From assembly GCA_031422315.1 (NCBI GenBank), contig JANOQN010000049.1, positions 1 through 64,000 of the forward strand: DNA of 64,000 nt, read 5' to 3'. Both the position numbers and the translations under genes were made by a program. Below the pieces are notes generated by a model that saw nothing but the letters and a program-made list of their open reading frames with translations, was not told the origin of the DNA and did not search any database. Of the stretch, positions 50,674 through 59,283 are shown one piece after another; within the stretch, counting starts at the first letter, position 1, and every line of letters starts with the position of its first letter. This stretch comes from JANNYA01 sp031422315. Its GTDB lineage: Bacteria; Pseudomonadota; Gammaproteobacteria; Xanthomonadales; SZUA-5.

Positions 50674-51375
50674 ATGAAAACTGATCAGCAGCTGCAACAC
50701 GACGTCATCGCCGAGCTCGAATGGGAGCCGTCTATCGACGCCACTCATGTCGGCGTGGCGGTAGTCGATGGAATTGTCACGCTTACCGGCAGCGTCAAGA
50801 GCTTTTCTGATAAGTGGGGCATTGAGCAATCGGCGCAGCAGGTGGACGGTGTGCGGTCGCTTGCCATTGGCATTGACGTCATGCTGCCAGGAATGCATGA
50901 GCGCAGCGACGCCGATATTGCGCGCGCTGCGGAAAATGTGCTGCAGTGGATGACCTACGCAGCGCCTGATCGCATCAAAGTCAAAGTCGAAAAAGGTTGG
51001 ATCACGCTGACCGGCGCGCTGGATGCTGAGCACCAACGCCACGCGGCGCAGGCGGCGGTGCGGCACCTAATGGGCGTTACCGGCGTAAGCGATCAAATGA
51101 CCACCAGCGGACGTGCGCACTTTGATCTAGGTCCTGCGCCGAGCGTGGAAACTACCGCAAGCTTGTCAGCAAGTGAACTCAAGCAAGGCATTGTTGATGC
51201 ATTAAACCGACGCGCCAAAACCAGTACTGAGTCAATCGCAGTGGAAGTCGATGGCCAACACGTCACGCTGCGCGGCAACGTCAACAGCTGGGCCGAGCGC
51301 GAGCTTGCCAAACGATCGGCATGGTCTACCCAGGGTGTAACGCAAGTTACCGACTATATGACAATGCATATTTGA
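50674..51375 (+). CDS. BON-domain protein
   Basis: ATG 50674 yields 233 residues; the longer frame to 50368 runs antisense to the thioesterase remnant and is not coding. Three BON modules are visible: HDVIAELEWEPSIDATHVGV near 10, AENVLQWMTYAAPDRIKVKV near 90, and IVDALNRRAKTSTESIAVEV near 168. Each is closed by a VxLxGxVxS/D strand-turn (IVTLTGSVKSF, WITLTGALDAE, VTLRGNVNSW). No leader is seen, so it is probably cytoplasmic, like three-BON osmotic-stress proteins. Binding partner unknown. Confidence 0.9.
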   Translation: MKTDQQLQHDVIAELEWEPSIDATHVGVAVVDGIVTLTGSVKSFSDKWGIEQSAQQVDGVRSLAIGIDVMLPGMHERSDADIARAAENVLQWMTYAAPDRIKVKVEKGWITLTGALDAEHQRHAAQAAVRHLMGVTGVSDQMTTSGRAHFDLGPAPSVETTASLSASELKQGIVDALNRRAKTSTESIAVEVDGQHVTLRGNVNSWAERELAKRSAWSTQGVTQVTDYMTMHI

Positions 51376-51433
51376 GTAAGCAATTTGCCCGCACTTTGGA
51401 CGTCCATTTCGTGCGCTTCTTATGGAAACAATC

Positions 51434-52468
51434 ATGCCGCAAGACATAGCAATCAATCGACAAGTTCTACTCAATGCCAGGCCAAAAGGCAAACCGACGG
51501 CCGCTGACTTTCGCTTAGCGAACGGCCCAGTTCCAGTGCCTAGCGCGGGCGAGCTGCTGCTTCGCACAGTCTATTTATCGCTTGATCCGTATATGCGCGG
51601 GCGCATGAGCGATGCAAAGTCCTACGCCGCGCCGATAGGCATCGGTGAGGTAATGGGCGGCGCAACAGTGGCTAAAGTGCAAGCATCGAACCACGCTGGA
51701 TTTACGGTCGGCGACTGGGTTTTGAGTATGTCCGGCTGGCAAGATTTTTCACTATCAAATGGCGAAGGGCTGACGAAGCTGGATGCAGGCATGCAGCAGC
51801 CTTCTTTGGCACTTGGCGTGCTAGGCATGCCGGGCTTCACCGCCTACATGGGTTTACTCGATATCGGCAAACCTAAAGCGGGCGAAACGGTGGTGGTAGC
51901 CGCTGCGAGCGGAGCGGTAGGCTCGGTGGTCGGGCAAATCGCCAAGCTCAAAGGCGCACGCGTAATCGGGCTGGCAGGAAGCGCAAAAAAGTGCCGCTAC
52001 GTAGTGGAAACTTTGGGCTTTGATGCCTGCGTCGACCACCACTGTGACAACTTATCCCAAATACTTGCAAATGCCTGCCCCAAGGGCATTGACGTCTATT
52101 TTGAAAGTGTCGGCGGCTCAGTTTTTGACGCCGTATTACCGCTGCTCAACACGGGCGCGCGCATTCCTTTGTGTGGATTAATTGCAAACTACAACGACAC
52201 TGCGCCGCACCCTGGGCCTGATCGTTTAGGCAAGCTGATGCAAACGCTGCTGAGCAAGCGCGCTACCGTGCAAGGCTTTATTATCTTTGACGACTATGCA
52301 CCGCGATTTGCAGAATTTTCCACGCAAATGAGCGCTTGGCTTACCGAAGGTAAAATCAAGTTTCAAGAGGATATTCGGGAAGGACTTGAGCATGCGCCCG
52401 AAGCATTTATAGGTTTATTAGACGGCCAAAATTTTGGCAAGTTAGTTATTCGAGTCGCTCATGAGTGA
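51434..52468 (+). CDS. NADP-dependent oxidoreductase (MDR, CurA-like)
   Basis: The 344-residue zinc-free medium-chain dehydrogenase shows YLSLDPYMRGRMSDAKSYAA near 42, the Rossmann motif VVAAASGAVGSVVGQIAKLK near 153, and DVYFESVGGSVFDAVLPLLN near 218. These place it in the leukotriene B4 12-hydroxydehydrogenase / CurA group that reduces alpha,beta-unsaturated ketones with NADPH. ATG 51434 (MPQDIAINRQ) fits the family better than ATG 51422. The next gene overlaps its stop by eight bases. Confidence 0.9.
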   Translation: MPQDIAINRQVLLNARPKGKPTAADFRLANGPVPVPSAGELLLRTVYLSLDPYMRGRMSDAKSYAAPIGIGEVMGGATVAKVQASNHAGFTVGDWVLSMSGWQDFSLSNGEGLTKLDAGMQQPSLALGVLGMPGFTAYMGLLDIGKPKAGETVVVAAASGAVGSVVGQIAKLKGARVIGLAGSAKKCRYVVETLGFDACVDHHCDNLSQILANACPKGIDVYFESVGGSVFDAVLPLLNTGARIPLCGLIANYNDTAPHPGPDRLGKLMQTLLSKRATVQGFIIFDDYAPRFAEFSTQMSAWLTEGKIKFQEDIREGLEHAPEAFIGLLDGQNFGKLVIRVAHE

Positions 52469-53030
52469 CCCTATCATTATTCCCGACGAACCAAATACCA
52501 AGCCGATCTTGGGCGAGCAGCAGCGCTGGAGCCAACGCCTAGGTGGCGGCGTGCACGTCTTGATTCGCCCGATTACCAAACTCGATGCCAGCGCTGAGCG
52601 CGCTTTTATCGAAGGGCTTTCAGCCAACACAATGCGCATGCGGTTCATGGCGCAAATTCAGCACCCGAGTGAGGCTTTTATTTCGCGGCTGACCAATCTC
52701 GATGGCATTCATGACGTTGCGCTTGTTGCGGTTACAAAAGATGGAGCCGCTGAGAAAATTGTCGGCGTCAGCCGCTACAGCCGGCACGCCACCGAAAATC
52801 GCTGTGAATGCGCGCTCGCGGTTAGCGACGATTGGCAGCACAAAGGCTTAGGCACAGCGCTCATGCGGCACCTGATCGAAATCGCCAAGGCGCAGGGCTT
52901 GGCGCTAATGGAAAGCACCGAGTTTGCCGAGAATTTGGACATGCGCACGCTCTTGCACGAGCTCGGGTTTCATCTGCGCAGTGATCCAGATGATTCGAGC
53001 CAAGTTATCTACAGCTTGGTGCTTAGGTAG
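52461..53030 (+). CDS. GNAT family N-acetyltransferase
   Basis: The 189-residue protein has a GNAT fold at about 25-185: LIRPITKLDASAERAFIEGL, then CALAVSDDWQHKGLGTALMR near 122 with the acetyl-CoA loop (QHKGLG), and EFAENLDMRTLLHELGFHLR. The domain resembles the acetyltransferase module often fused to acyl-CoA synthetases and universal stress proteins. It overlaps the oxidoreductase gene by eight bases and is probably cotranscribed. Substrate unknown. Confidence 0.9.
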   Translation: MSDPIIIPDEPNTKPILGEQQRWSQRLGGGVHVLIRPITKLDASAERAFIEGLSANTMRMRFMAQIQHPSEAFISRLTNLDGIHDVALVAVTKDGAAEKIVGVSRYSRHATENRCECALAVSDDWQHKGLGTALMRHLIEIAKAQGLALMESTEFAENLDMRTLLHELGFHLRSDPDDSSQVIYSLVLR

Positions 53031-53087
53031 CTTATCAAGCTCGGTGCGGCTGCGTTACTGACGCATTCAAAAAAGGAAGCTATTCAT

Positions 53088-53213
53088 ATGACCGCACCGC
53101 TGCTATCCGCGCATAACTATACATCCAACGCTCAAAACTACTATTTCTGCAGCGCGGATTTCAGAACCCCTATTTCTGCAGAGCTGGATCGCTGGATCGC
53201 AAAGCACAAGTAG
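53088..53213 (+). CDS. Small ORF of 41 residues
   Basis: ATG 53088 is preceded by AAGGAAG at good spacing, an unusually strong site for a spurious frame. The product begins TAPLLSAHNYTSNAQNYYFC and ends SAELDRWIAKHK. The DNA contains the direct repeat CTATTTCTGCAG at 53150 and 53170. No family is recognised. It lies 57 bases after the GNAT gene and could be expressed from the same transcript. Confidence 0.5.
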   Translation: MTAPLLSAHNYTSNAQNYYFCSADFRTPISAELDRWIAKHK

Positions 53214-53305
53214 CGTTGCCGCTTGGCGCACGCGGGTGCGATCCGAATTGAGGTGGTTCATGCTCTAGATTTCAATTCGCCTTGCGCAAGTCAAATTCGC
53301 TTTTC

Positions 53306-53418
53306 GTAGGCTGGTGGTGAGCATAGCGAGCCCCAGCATGTACACACGATTACACTTTGGGTGCGCCTTGACCAAATCGACCTTTCCTGGGCATCACTTC
53401 GCTCAGCGCCAGCCTAGC
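53306..53418. repeat. Imperfect inverted repeat of ~113 bp
   Basis: Arms at 53306-53337 (GTAGGCTGGTGGTGAGC..) and 53387-53418 (..GCTCAGCGCCAGCCTAGC) pair with about three quarters identity. The sequence resembles the common GTAGGCTGG...CCCCAGC intergenic repeats of many proteobacterial genomes. The rest of the 53214-53531 gap shows no gene. Confidence 0.55.
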
Positions 53419-53531
53419 AACCCGCACCGCTTCTCAACCTTTGTACGAAACGTCGACCGACTTTGCCGCTGACTCTGGCACACTAGCCAGATAGTCAAAA
53501 TTTGAAGGTTAGCCATGATTGAAGTATTCCT

Positions 53532-54362
53532 ATGCAAACGCCAGTAAATTTGCCATTTGCGCTCAGCATTGCGCAGCAGGCGGCGTTGGCAGCGGCGGAT
53601 GTGGTGCGTCGATACTATCGCCAAGGTGTTAAAATTAATCATAAATCCGACGATTCGCCGGTCACAAAAGCGGATATCGAAGCGGAGCTGGCCATTAAAT
53701 CTGTGCTCAAGCAGCATTTTCCAATGCACGGCTTCTATGGCGAAGAAACCGAAAGCGAGCGCATGGATGCGGAATATCTGTGGCTGATCGACCCGATTGA
53801 CGGCACCAAAAGTTTTGTTCGGAACTATCCGATTTTTTCCACGCAAATTGCGCTGATGCATCAGGGTAAACTGGTGTTGGGCGTCAGTATGGCGAGTGAA
53901 TTTGCGCAAATGGCGTTTGCCTATCAGGGCGGCGGCGCGTGGCTGGCGGATTCGCTCGATGTGAAAAGCGCGCGTCGAATTTGCGTAGCACCGCCTCGAC
54001 AATTAAATCAAGCGATCGTCTCGACTGGAAACGTCAAAACCCTATCGCAAGGTAGCGGCTGGCAGCATCTTGCGCAAATTGCGCAGCAGGCGCATAGGCT
54101 GCGCGGCTATGGTGATTTTTACCACTATCACTTGCTCGCGCAGGGCAGCTTGGATTTGGTGATTGAATCGGACGTCAATATTCTCGATATCGCCGCGCTG
54201 GCCGTGATCGTACGGGAAGCGGGCGGGGTGTTTAGTGATCTTTCTGGGCAAGCGCTGAATTTGCAGACGCGCTCAGTGCTAGCTGGCACGCCTGCATTGC
54301 ATGCGCAGGCTGTGCAGCTATTTTCGGCGGATTTCGCACGGCAATTGTTGGTGCAGCCATGA
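53532..54362 (+). CDS. Inositol monophosphatase family protein
   Basis: The 276-residue metal-dependent phosphatase has HGFYGEETESERMDAEYLWL near 70 (first metal Glu), LIDPIDGTKSFVRNYPIFST near 92 (DPIDGT), and SDVNILDIAALAVIVREAGG near 215. The sequence fits histidinol-phosphatase-like or 3'(2'),5'-bisphosphate nucleotidase members; the exact substrate cannot be assigned. It overlaps nudE by four bases (ATGA), the first of three overlaps in this operon, which also holds a second family member, cysQ. Confidence 0.88.
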   Translation: MQTPVNLPFALSIAQQAALAAADVVRRYYRQGVKINHKSDDSPVTKADIEAELAIKSVLKQHFPMHGFYGEETESERMDAEYLWLIDPIDGTKSFVRNYPIFSTQIALMHQGKLVLGVSMASEFAQMAFAYQGGGAWLADSLDVKSARRICVAPPRQLNQAIVSTGNVKTLSQGSGWQHLAQIAQQAHRLRGYGDFYHYHLLAQGSLDLVIESDVNILDIAALAVIVREAGGVFSDLSGQALNLQTRSVLAGTPALHAQAVQLFSADFARQLLVQP

Positions 54363-54928
54363 ATACGCTGCCGAAAATTCTATCAACTAGGTGGACGACT
54401 AAAACTCAGGCCACCGAAGCGTTGCAGCTGGAATTTAGCAACGGTGCGCAGCGCGAGTTCTTTCGCGTGCACCCGGCCGGCAGCGGCGGTTCGGTGCTAG
54501 TGGTGGCGGTGCAAGATGCGCACGTTTTGCTGACTCGCGAATATGCCTGCGGACTGCATCGCTATGAGCTGGGTTTGCCGCGCGGCCATATCGATGCCGG
54601 TGAAAGCGCATTAGAAGCAGCGAACCGCGAGCTGCAAGAAGAGGCCGGTTTTGGCGCGCGCAAACTAACGCTGCTTCGCACGCTAGCGCTAGTGCCAAGC
54701 TATATGTCGCACCACATCCACGTGGTATTGGCAGAAGATTTGTATGCCAATCAGCTACCAGGTGATGAGCCCGAACCGATTGAAGTGTTGCGCTACCCAA
54801 TGGCTGATCTAGAAGCGCTTTCCATGCATGAAGAATTTAGCGATGGCCGCGCGCTCGGCGCGCTGCTGGTGGCTCGCGCTTATTTGGCGGGCTTGCGCAT
54901 GAGCGATGCATTGGTCGTAACGCGATGA
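54359..54928 (+). CDS. nudE: ADP compounds hydrolase NudE
   Basis: The 189-residue Nudix hydrolase has the full box GHIDAGESALEAANRELQEE followed by AGF near 78-100. A preceding YELGLPRG and a substrate loop (LVPSYMSHHIHVVLAEDLYA) match NudE. It hydrolyses ADP-ribose, AP3A and NADH. It is coupled by ATGA overlaps to the phosphatase upstream and to cysQ downstream, a common gammaproteobacterial pairing. Confidence 0.93.
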   Translation: MNTLPKILSTRWTTKTQATEALQLEFSNGAQREFFRVHPAGSGGSVLVVAVQDAHVLLTREYACGLHRYELGLPRGHIDAGESALEAANRELQEEAGFGARKLTLLRTLALVPSYMSHHIHVVLAEDLYANQLPGDEPEPIEVLRYPMADLEALSMHEEFSDGRALGALLVARAYLAGLRMSDALVVTR

Positions 54929-55788
54929 GTCAAGTTCATCAATTGACCCACGCGGATTTAGATGCGCTACTGGCGGGCGCACGCGCATTAGCGGTGCAGG
55001 CATCCAACGCGATCATGGCTATTTATTGCGCAGGTTGCAGCGTAAGTGCCAAGGCGGATCATTCGCCACTGACCGAAGCCGATACCGCCGCACACGATAT
55101 TTTGGAACACGGGCTCAAGCAACTGGCACCGCGTTTTCCGGTGTTGAGTGAAGAATCCAGCCCGCGCGTGTTTCAAGATCGCCGCCGTTGGGCGCGCTAT
55201 TGGCTGGTTGATCCGCTCGATGGCACGCGCGAATTCATCAATAAAAACAATGAGTTCGCGGTCAACATCGCGTTGATTGAGCACGGCAAAGCGGTGCTCG
55301 GCATTATTGCGTCGCCTGCGAAAAACCAGATTGTGCTGGCACACCGCGCGATGCAAACCAAGGTTGAGGCTATTGATCCATCGCTGCCGATTACCAGCCT
55401 GCTTGAGCCAATCGCGCAGGCTGCTGGGGCGATTCGCGTTGGCATATCCAGGTCACACTATCCGCCAGAAATTCAGGCGAGCTTAGACCGCTTAGGCCCA
55501 GTGTCCAAGATTGCGTTAGGTAGCTCATTAAAGTTTTTAGCGATTGCTGAGCGATTGCTGGATGTATACCCGCGTTTGAAATCCTCATCTAGCGAATGGG
55601 ATATTGCTGCCGGCCAGTGCATTGTCGAACAAGCGGGCGGCGCGCTCTTGGGTCTTGATGGACAGCCGCTGCGCTACAACCAACACGATGGCTTATTGGT
55701 GCCTGCGTTTATCGCCTGCGCCGATCCAAACATTGACTGGCTGAGCAAACTCGGTTGGCGTATTCAAGAATCGGCAAAAACAACATGA
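54925..55788 (+). CDS. cysQ: 3'(2'),5'-bisphosphate nucleotidase CysQ
   Basis: The 287-residue enzyme shows ADHSPLTEADTAAHDILEHG near 44, VLSEESSPRVF near 75, WLVDPLDGTREFINKNNEFA near 94 (metal motif, with the CysQ-type FINKN) and SSSEWDIAAGQCIVEQAGGA near 213. It removes the 3' phosphate from PAP made in sulfate assimilation. The ATGA overlap with mazG at 55785-55788 indicates coupling. Confidence 0.95.
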   Translation: MSQVHQLTHADLDALLAGARALAVQASNAIMAIYCAGCSVSAKADHSPLTEADTAAHDILEHGLKQLAPRFPVLSEESSPRVFQDRRRWARYWLVDPLDGTREFINKNNEFAVNIALIEHGKAVLGIIASPAKNQIVLAHRAMQTKVEAIDPSLPITSLLEPIAQAAGAIRVGISRSHYPPEIQASLDRLGPVSKIALGSSLKFLAIAERLLDVYPRLKSSSSEWDIAAGQCIVEQAGGALLGLDGQPLRYNQHDGLLVPAFIACADPNIDWLSKLGWRIQESAKTT

Positions 55789-56705
55789 GTGCGGTGAACT
55801 TGAGTGCTAAACAAACTACCGAATTCGACGCGCCAATGCAGGCTATCGCATTACTTTTGCAAGTCATGGCGCGGCTTCGCGATCCATTAAAAGGCTGCCC
55901 GTGGGATATCGAACAAAATTTCGCCAGCGTCGCGCCTTACACGCTAGAAGAAGCCTTTGAAGTAGCGGACGCCATCGCCAGAAATCATCTGCCGGATTTA
56001 CAAGCTGAGCTCGGCGATTTGCTCTTGCAGGTCGTGTTTCACGCACAGATGGCGGCCGAGCTGGGCGAGTTTGACTTCACCGCTGTAGTCAATTCGATCA
56101 ACAAAAAAATGCTGCGGCGCCACCCGCACGTCGATTTTACTGATCTGGCAGCGGCCATCGCAAATAACGGCTTGGCTCAGCCAGCGCCCGCGATTGCTAG
56201 AGGCGATGCGGCCGCACAAACCCAGCGTTGGAAAGCCATTAAAGCGCAAGAACGGGCTGAGCGCATTGAAACCAACCCAACTACCGCAATCGAGCTGCCT
56301 TCTATTTTAGATGCGGTGCCGCGCGGCTTGAGCGAATGGCAGCGCGCCCTACAGCTTCAACAAAAAGCTGCCGAGCACGGCTTTGATTGGCCGGACATAA
56401 CCGATGTGATCGACAAGCTGCATGAAGAGATGGACGAGTTCAAAGCAGAAGTCAACGCACAGACGCGAGACAGCGAAAAGATGCTGGACGAGCTTGGCGA
56501 TGTGTTGTTTGTGCTCGTCAACGCCGCGCGGCACTTAAAGCTAGACCCAAGCGAAGCACTTCGGCGCTGCAATTTAAAGTTTGAGCGCCGCTACCGGTTT
56601 ATGGAATCACTTGCGCACGTCAAAGGCATTACGCTGAGCGCTTTGGATTTGACGACACAAGATGGGCTTTGGAACGAGGCCAAGCGCGTGGAGAAATTGC
56701 GCTAG
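55785..56705 (+). CDS. mazG: Nucleoside triphosphate pyrophosphohydrolase MazG
   Basis: ATG 55785 overlaps the cysQ stop and gives 306 residues. Two MazG domains are visible. The first has GCPWDIEQNFASVAPYTLEE near 40 and QAELGDLLLQVVFHAQ with the ExxD metal motif near 72. The second has LHEEMDEFKAEVNA near 212 and MLDELGDVLFVLVNAARHLK near 235. It cleaves dNTPs to dNMPs and pyrophosphate to clean the pool. It ends the four-gene operon before the convergent transporter. Confidence 0.95.
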   Translation: MSAVNLSAKQTTEFDAPMQAIALLLQVMARLRDPLKGCPWDIEQNFASVAPYTLEEAFEVADAIARNHLPDLQAELGDLLLQVVFHAQMAAELGEFDFTAVVNSINKKMLRRHPHVDFTDLAAAIANNGLAQPAPAIARGDAAAQTQRWKAIKAQERAERIETNPTTAIELPSILDAVPRGLSEWQRALQLQQKAAEHGFDWPDITDVIDKLHEEMDEFKAEVNAQTRDSEKMLDELGDVLFVLVNAARHLKLDPSEALRRCNLKFERRYRFMESLAHVKGITLSALDLTTQDGLWNEAKRVEKLR

Positions 56706-56762
56706 TTTTGGCGTTGTGGATCCGGAAAAAAGCACACATCCGTACGACTGCCGGTTCTAGGC

Positions 56763-57650
56763 TTAACGCCCTCGACCCGCCGCGACCTGCAACGTCAATA
56801 CCGACACCAATATCAATCCCAGCCCAAAAATCATCTGCTGGGTTAGCTCCTCCGAACCCAGCCAAACGCCGAGTAATACCGCAACTACCGGATTGAGGTA
56901 CGAAAAACTGGTCGCGCGCGCCGGGTGCCACACTTGGGTCAAATAGATATAGGACGCAAATGCAATGCAGGAGCCAAACACCGCTAGGTAAAGCACCGCC
57001 AACATGGCATCGGTGCCGATTTCACCGTGTGTGCTGATCGGCATGCCGAAGGCGAACGTCAGCAAGCCCAAGAGCGCGCCTTGGGTCATTTGAATGCCCG
57101 CATTGATAAACAACCCGCCCGAATGCACCCGCGCACGCTGAAACAGCGATGCATAAGCCCAAGCCACTGCGGCCAATACGCAAACTACGCTAGCGAACAC
57201 CGGCAAATGCACGCGCTCGCTGGGCCACATAACCGCGCAGACGCCGCAGAGACCGAGCAGCACCGCCAGCCAGCCTGCTTTCGACAGCGGATCAGTGCGC
57301 AGCGCCAGTAGCGCCATCCACACCGGAATCGGCGCTTGCAAAATCGCGCCGACACCAGAAGGTAGAAAGCCCAACGACCAAGACGTCGCAACATTACACG
57401 CGCCGGTCAACACAAAACCAGCAATCAATAAGGCGGGCAGGTGCGCGCGCGCGGGCCAAGCTTCACCACGCATGAGCCCAATGAACAAACACAGAGGCGC
57501 GGCAATGGCAAGGCGCACAATCAGCAAACCGGTCGGCGTCAAATCCGCCAGCGCCCACTTGTGTGCCAGCCAAGTCGAGCCCCAAATCAAGCTGACCGCA
57601 GTAAACGCCGCCCAAGGCAGCCAAGCTTTAGCGATCGGTACCGTGGTCAT
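56763..57650 (-). CDS. EamA-family (DMT) transporter
   Basis: The 295-residue protein has ten hydrophobic segments in two EamA repeats: TAVSLIWGSTWLAHKWALAD near 18 and VAWAYASLFQRARVHSGGLF near 165, the second closed by FSYLNPVVAVLLGVWLGSEE near 255. These transporters export amino acids or metabolites; the substrate is unknown. It starts 3 bases after the DUF1684 gene's stop, so the two are likely one transcript. Confidence 0.9.
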   Translation of the reverse strand: MTTVPIAKAWLPWAAFTAVSLIWGSTWLAHKWALADLTPTGLLIVRLAIAAPLCLFIGLMRGEAWPARAHLPALLIAGFVLTGACNVATSWSLGFLPSGVGAILQAPIPVWMALLALRTDPLSKAGWLAVLLGLCGVCAVMWPSERVHLPVFASVVCVLAAVAWAYASLFQRARVHSGGLFINAGIQMTQGALLGLLTFAFGMPISTHGEIGTDAMLAVLYLAVFGSCIAFASYIYLTQVWHPARATSFSYLNPVVAVLLGVWLGSEELTQQMIFGLGLILVSVLTLQVAAGRGR

Positions 57651-57653
57651 GAA

Positions 57654-58580
57654 CTATTCGGAGTGGCCTGCGTATTTTTTCTCACCCGCTAATACTTTAG
57701 CTGCAATGCGATTGCCCACCGGTGGCATCGGGCAAGTGGCAAATTCGCTGAATGCACAGGGCGGATTGTAGGCGCGGTTGAAATCTAGCACCACGGTTTT
57801 ATTGAGCGCATCTATTTCGCCGGCCAAAAAACGCGCCATTCCATAAGTTTCCTTACCGTTTGTTTGATCACCAAAAATAGTAAAGAAATGCGTGGCATCG
57901 CTGCCTTCAAGCAGCTCAAACTGATAGTCCTTACCGAACAAACTGAAGTGCGCCCGTCCCGGATTTGGTGTCGGCTCAATGGTGCCGATAATGGTGCCGA
58001 CATCCAAAAGGCGCGGCGTGGCATAGGCTTCGTAGCGCGCGCTGATTCTTAATTTCGGCGCGTATTCAAAATAATCCAACCCTTTAAACTCCGTTCTAAG
58101 CGCGGCATTGCCATCTTTAACGCGCAACCCAATTCGGCCGCTGCGATCAATCACAAAGAAACTAACGCTGCCTATCGCCACTTCAGTAGGCGTGCTGCCA
58201 CCCTTATCGGATTTCAGCTTTTCTAGCGTTGTTGCGGTCTTGCCGTTGATTAAAACACCTTCGGCTATGGGTATAAGCGAGATTTCTTCTTGGCCATCAA
58301 ACACAATCAAGCCAAGCTGAGGCGGACCGGCTTGCAGGCGAATTTGCTGATCCTCCGCGCTGCCAATCGTAAAAGTTCCGCGCTCCAGCCAATGTAAACC
58401 AATTAGGCTGAGCCAGCCTTTTTCAGCGGTTAAGCTGGCTTCGCGCTGGCTTTGCCAGGCTAGATAATCGGCAGGTGCGGTACTTTGTTTCATGCTCACA
58501 GCCTCAGTTTGCGCAGGCAGTTGGTTACCGCACGCGCACAGGGTAAAAAGTGAAAATGCTAATAACGCTCGGATGATCAT
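57654..58580 (-). CDS. DUF1684 lipoprotein
   Basis: ATG 58580 begins a lipoprotein leader (IIRALLAFSLFTLCACGNQL, lipobox near Cys 17). The frame opens at 58643, but that start would hide the leader. The 308-residue product has DUF1684 features: YLAWQSQREASLTAEKGWLS near 40, EFKGLDYFEYAPKLRISARY near 180, and the C-terminal VVLDFNRAYNPPCAFSEFAT with TCPMPPVGNRIAAKVLAGEK. The function of DUF1684 is unknown. Confidence 0.92.
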   Translation of the reverse strand: MIIRALLAFSLFTLCACGNQLPAQTEAVSMKQSTAPADYLAWQSQREASLTAEKGWLSLIGLHWLERGTFTIGSAEDQQIRLQAGPPQLGLIVFDGQEEISLIPIAEGVLINGKTATTLEKLKSDKGGSTPTEVAIGSVSFFVIDRSGRIGLRVKDGNAALRTEFKGLDYFEYAPKLRISARYEAYATPRLLDVGTIIGTIEPTPNPGRAHFSLFGKDYQFELLEGSDATHFFTIFGDQTNGKETYGMARFLAGEIDALNKTVVLDFNRAYNPPCAFSEFATCPMPPVGNRIAAKVLAGEKKYAGHSE

Positions 58581-58942
58581 GATGTGCGTGCCTATCGCGC
58601 AGGGATTGCGCTCGAATGTGGCGAGTAGACCGGGGTTTTGCAAGCGCGCTTGCGTTGTGAGCGCACGCTGGATTCATGTGGCGGTGTAAACGTCTGCATA
58701 GCGTGGCTTGTGCGATTTGGCCGCTAGATCACCTCTACTTTCGTGGCAGCGCGCGCTAAGTGGCTCAGTCGTGTAAATTTTGAGCTGCGCAATCTTGAGG
58801 CTAGCCAAGCACAGCGTGCCTATCAAATCACCCCAGCATGTCAGCAGGAAACCGAAACCGATTCGGAAGCCTCTGCGTCAAATGTTCCAAAAAAGCGGCT
58901 GGCGCTAATTCCAAAGCACTGCAAATCTGTGGGAGTTTGAAT
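58581..58942. other. Intergenic gap without a recognised gene
   Basis: These 362 bases separate the DUF1684 gene from the accessory locus on the plus strand. Frames here are short and look non-coding. I see no clear promoter, terminator or repeat. Confidence 0.5.
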
Positions 58943-59281
58943 ATGACATTGATATGGCTTCTCTTAATTTTAGCGACCGTGGTGCAAACTGCCATTGGGC
59001 TCTGGGTTGCACGTGCCCTTGCACGACGGCGTACGAGTGGAACCAAACCCAGCAAAACTCGCATAATAGTCGCTGCACTTTGCTTAAGCTGGTGCCTGGT
59101 GTTTGCTGTCACTGCAGGCGGCTTCGGTGGCGCTGCGTTCTTGCCGCTGCCGTCAGTCTTAGCCGTGATTTATCTCGCGCTTTCAAACCCCAATGCTGAA
59201 ACCGTTGTTGCGATTATGATGTTGCTTTTACAAATGTTTCTGATTGGCGATGCTTTTTCTCCGACACTCGAAGAAGCCTAA
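58943..59281 (+). CDS. Small multi-TM membrane protein, paralogue 1
   Basis: ATG 58943 with GGGAG upstream gives 112 residues; the longer frame from 58838 is not supported. Three hydrophobic segments follow one another (TLIWLLLILATVVQTAIGLW; LCLSWCLVFAVTAGGFGGAA; VAIMMLLLQMFLIGDAF), with a basic loop between the first two. The SWC...GG...PLPSV signature recurs in the two proteins at 61915 and 62279, so they form one family. No known family was recognised. It is followed after two bases by the next gene. Confidence 0.7.
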   Translation: MTLIWLLLILATVVQTAIGLWVARALARRRTSGTKPSKTRIIVAALCLSWCLVFAVTAGGFGGAAFLPLPSVLAVIYLALSNPNAETVVAIMMLLLQMFLIGDAFSPTLEEA

Positions 59282-59283
59282 CC

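Noticed and set aside
53403..54002. 199-residue minus-strand frame
   Set aside because: Antisense to the inositol monophosphatase gene, unusually rich in His, Arg and Phe.
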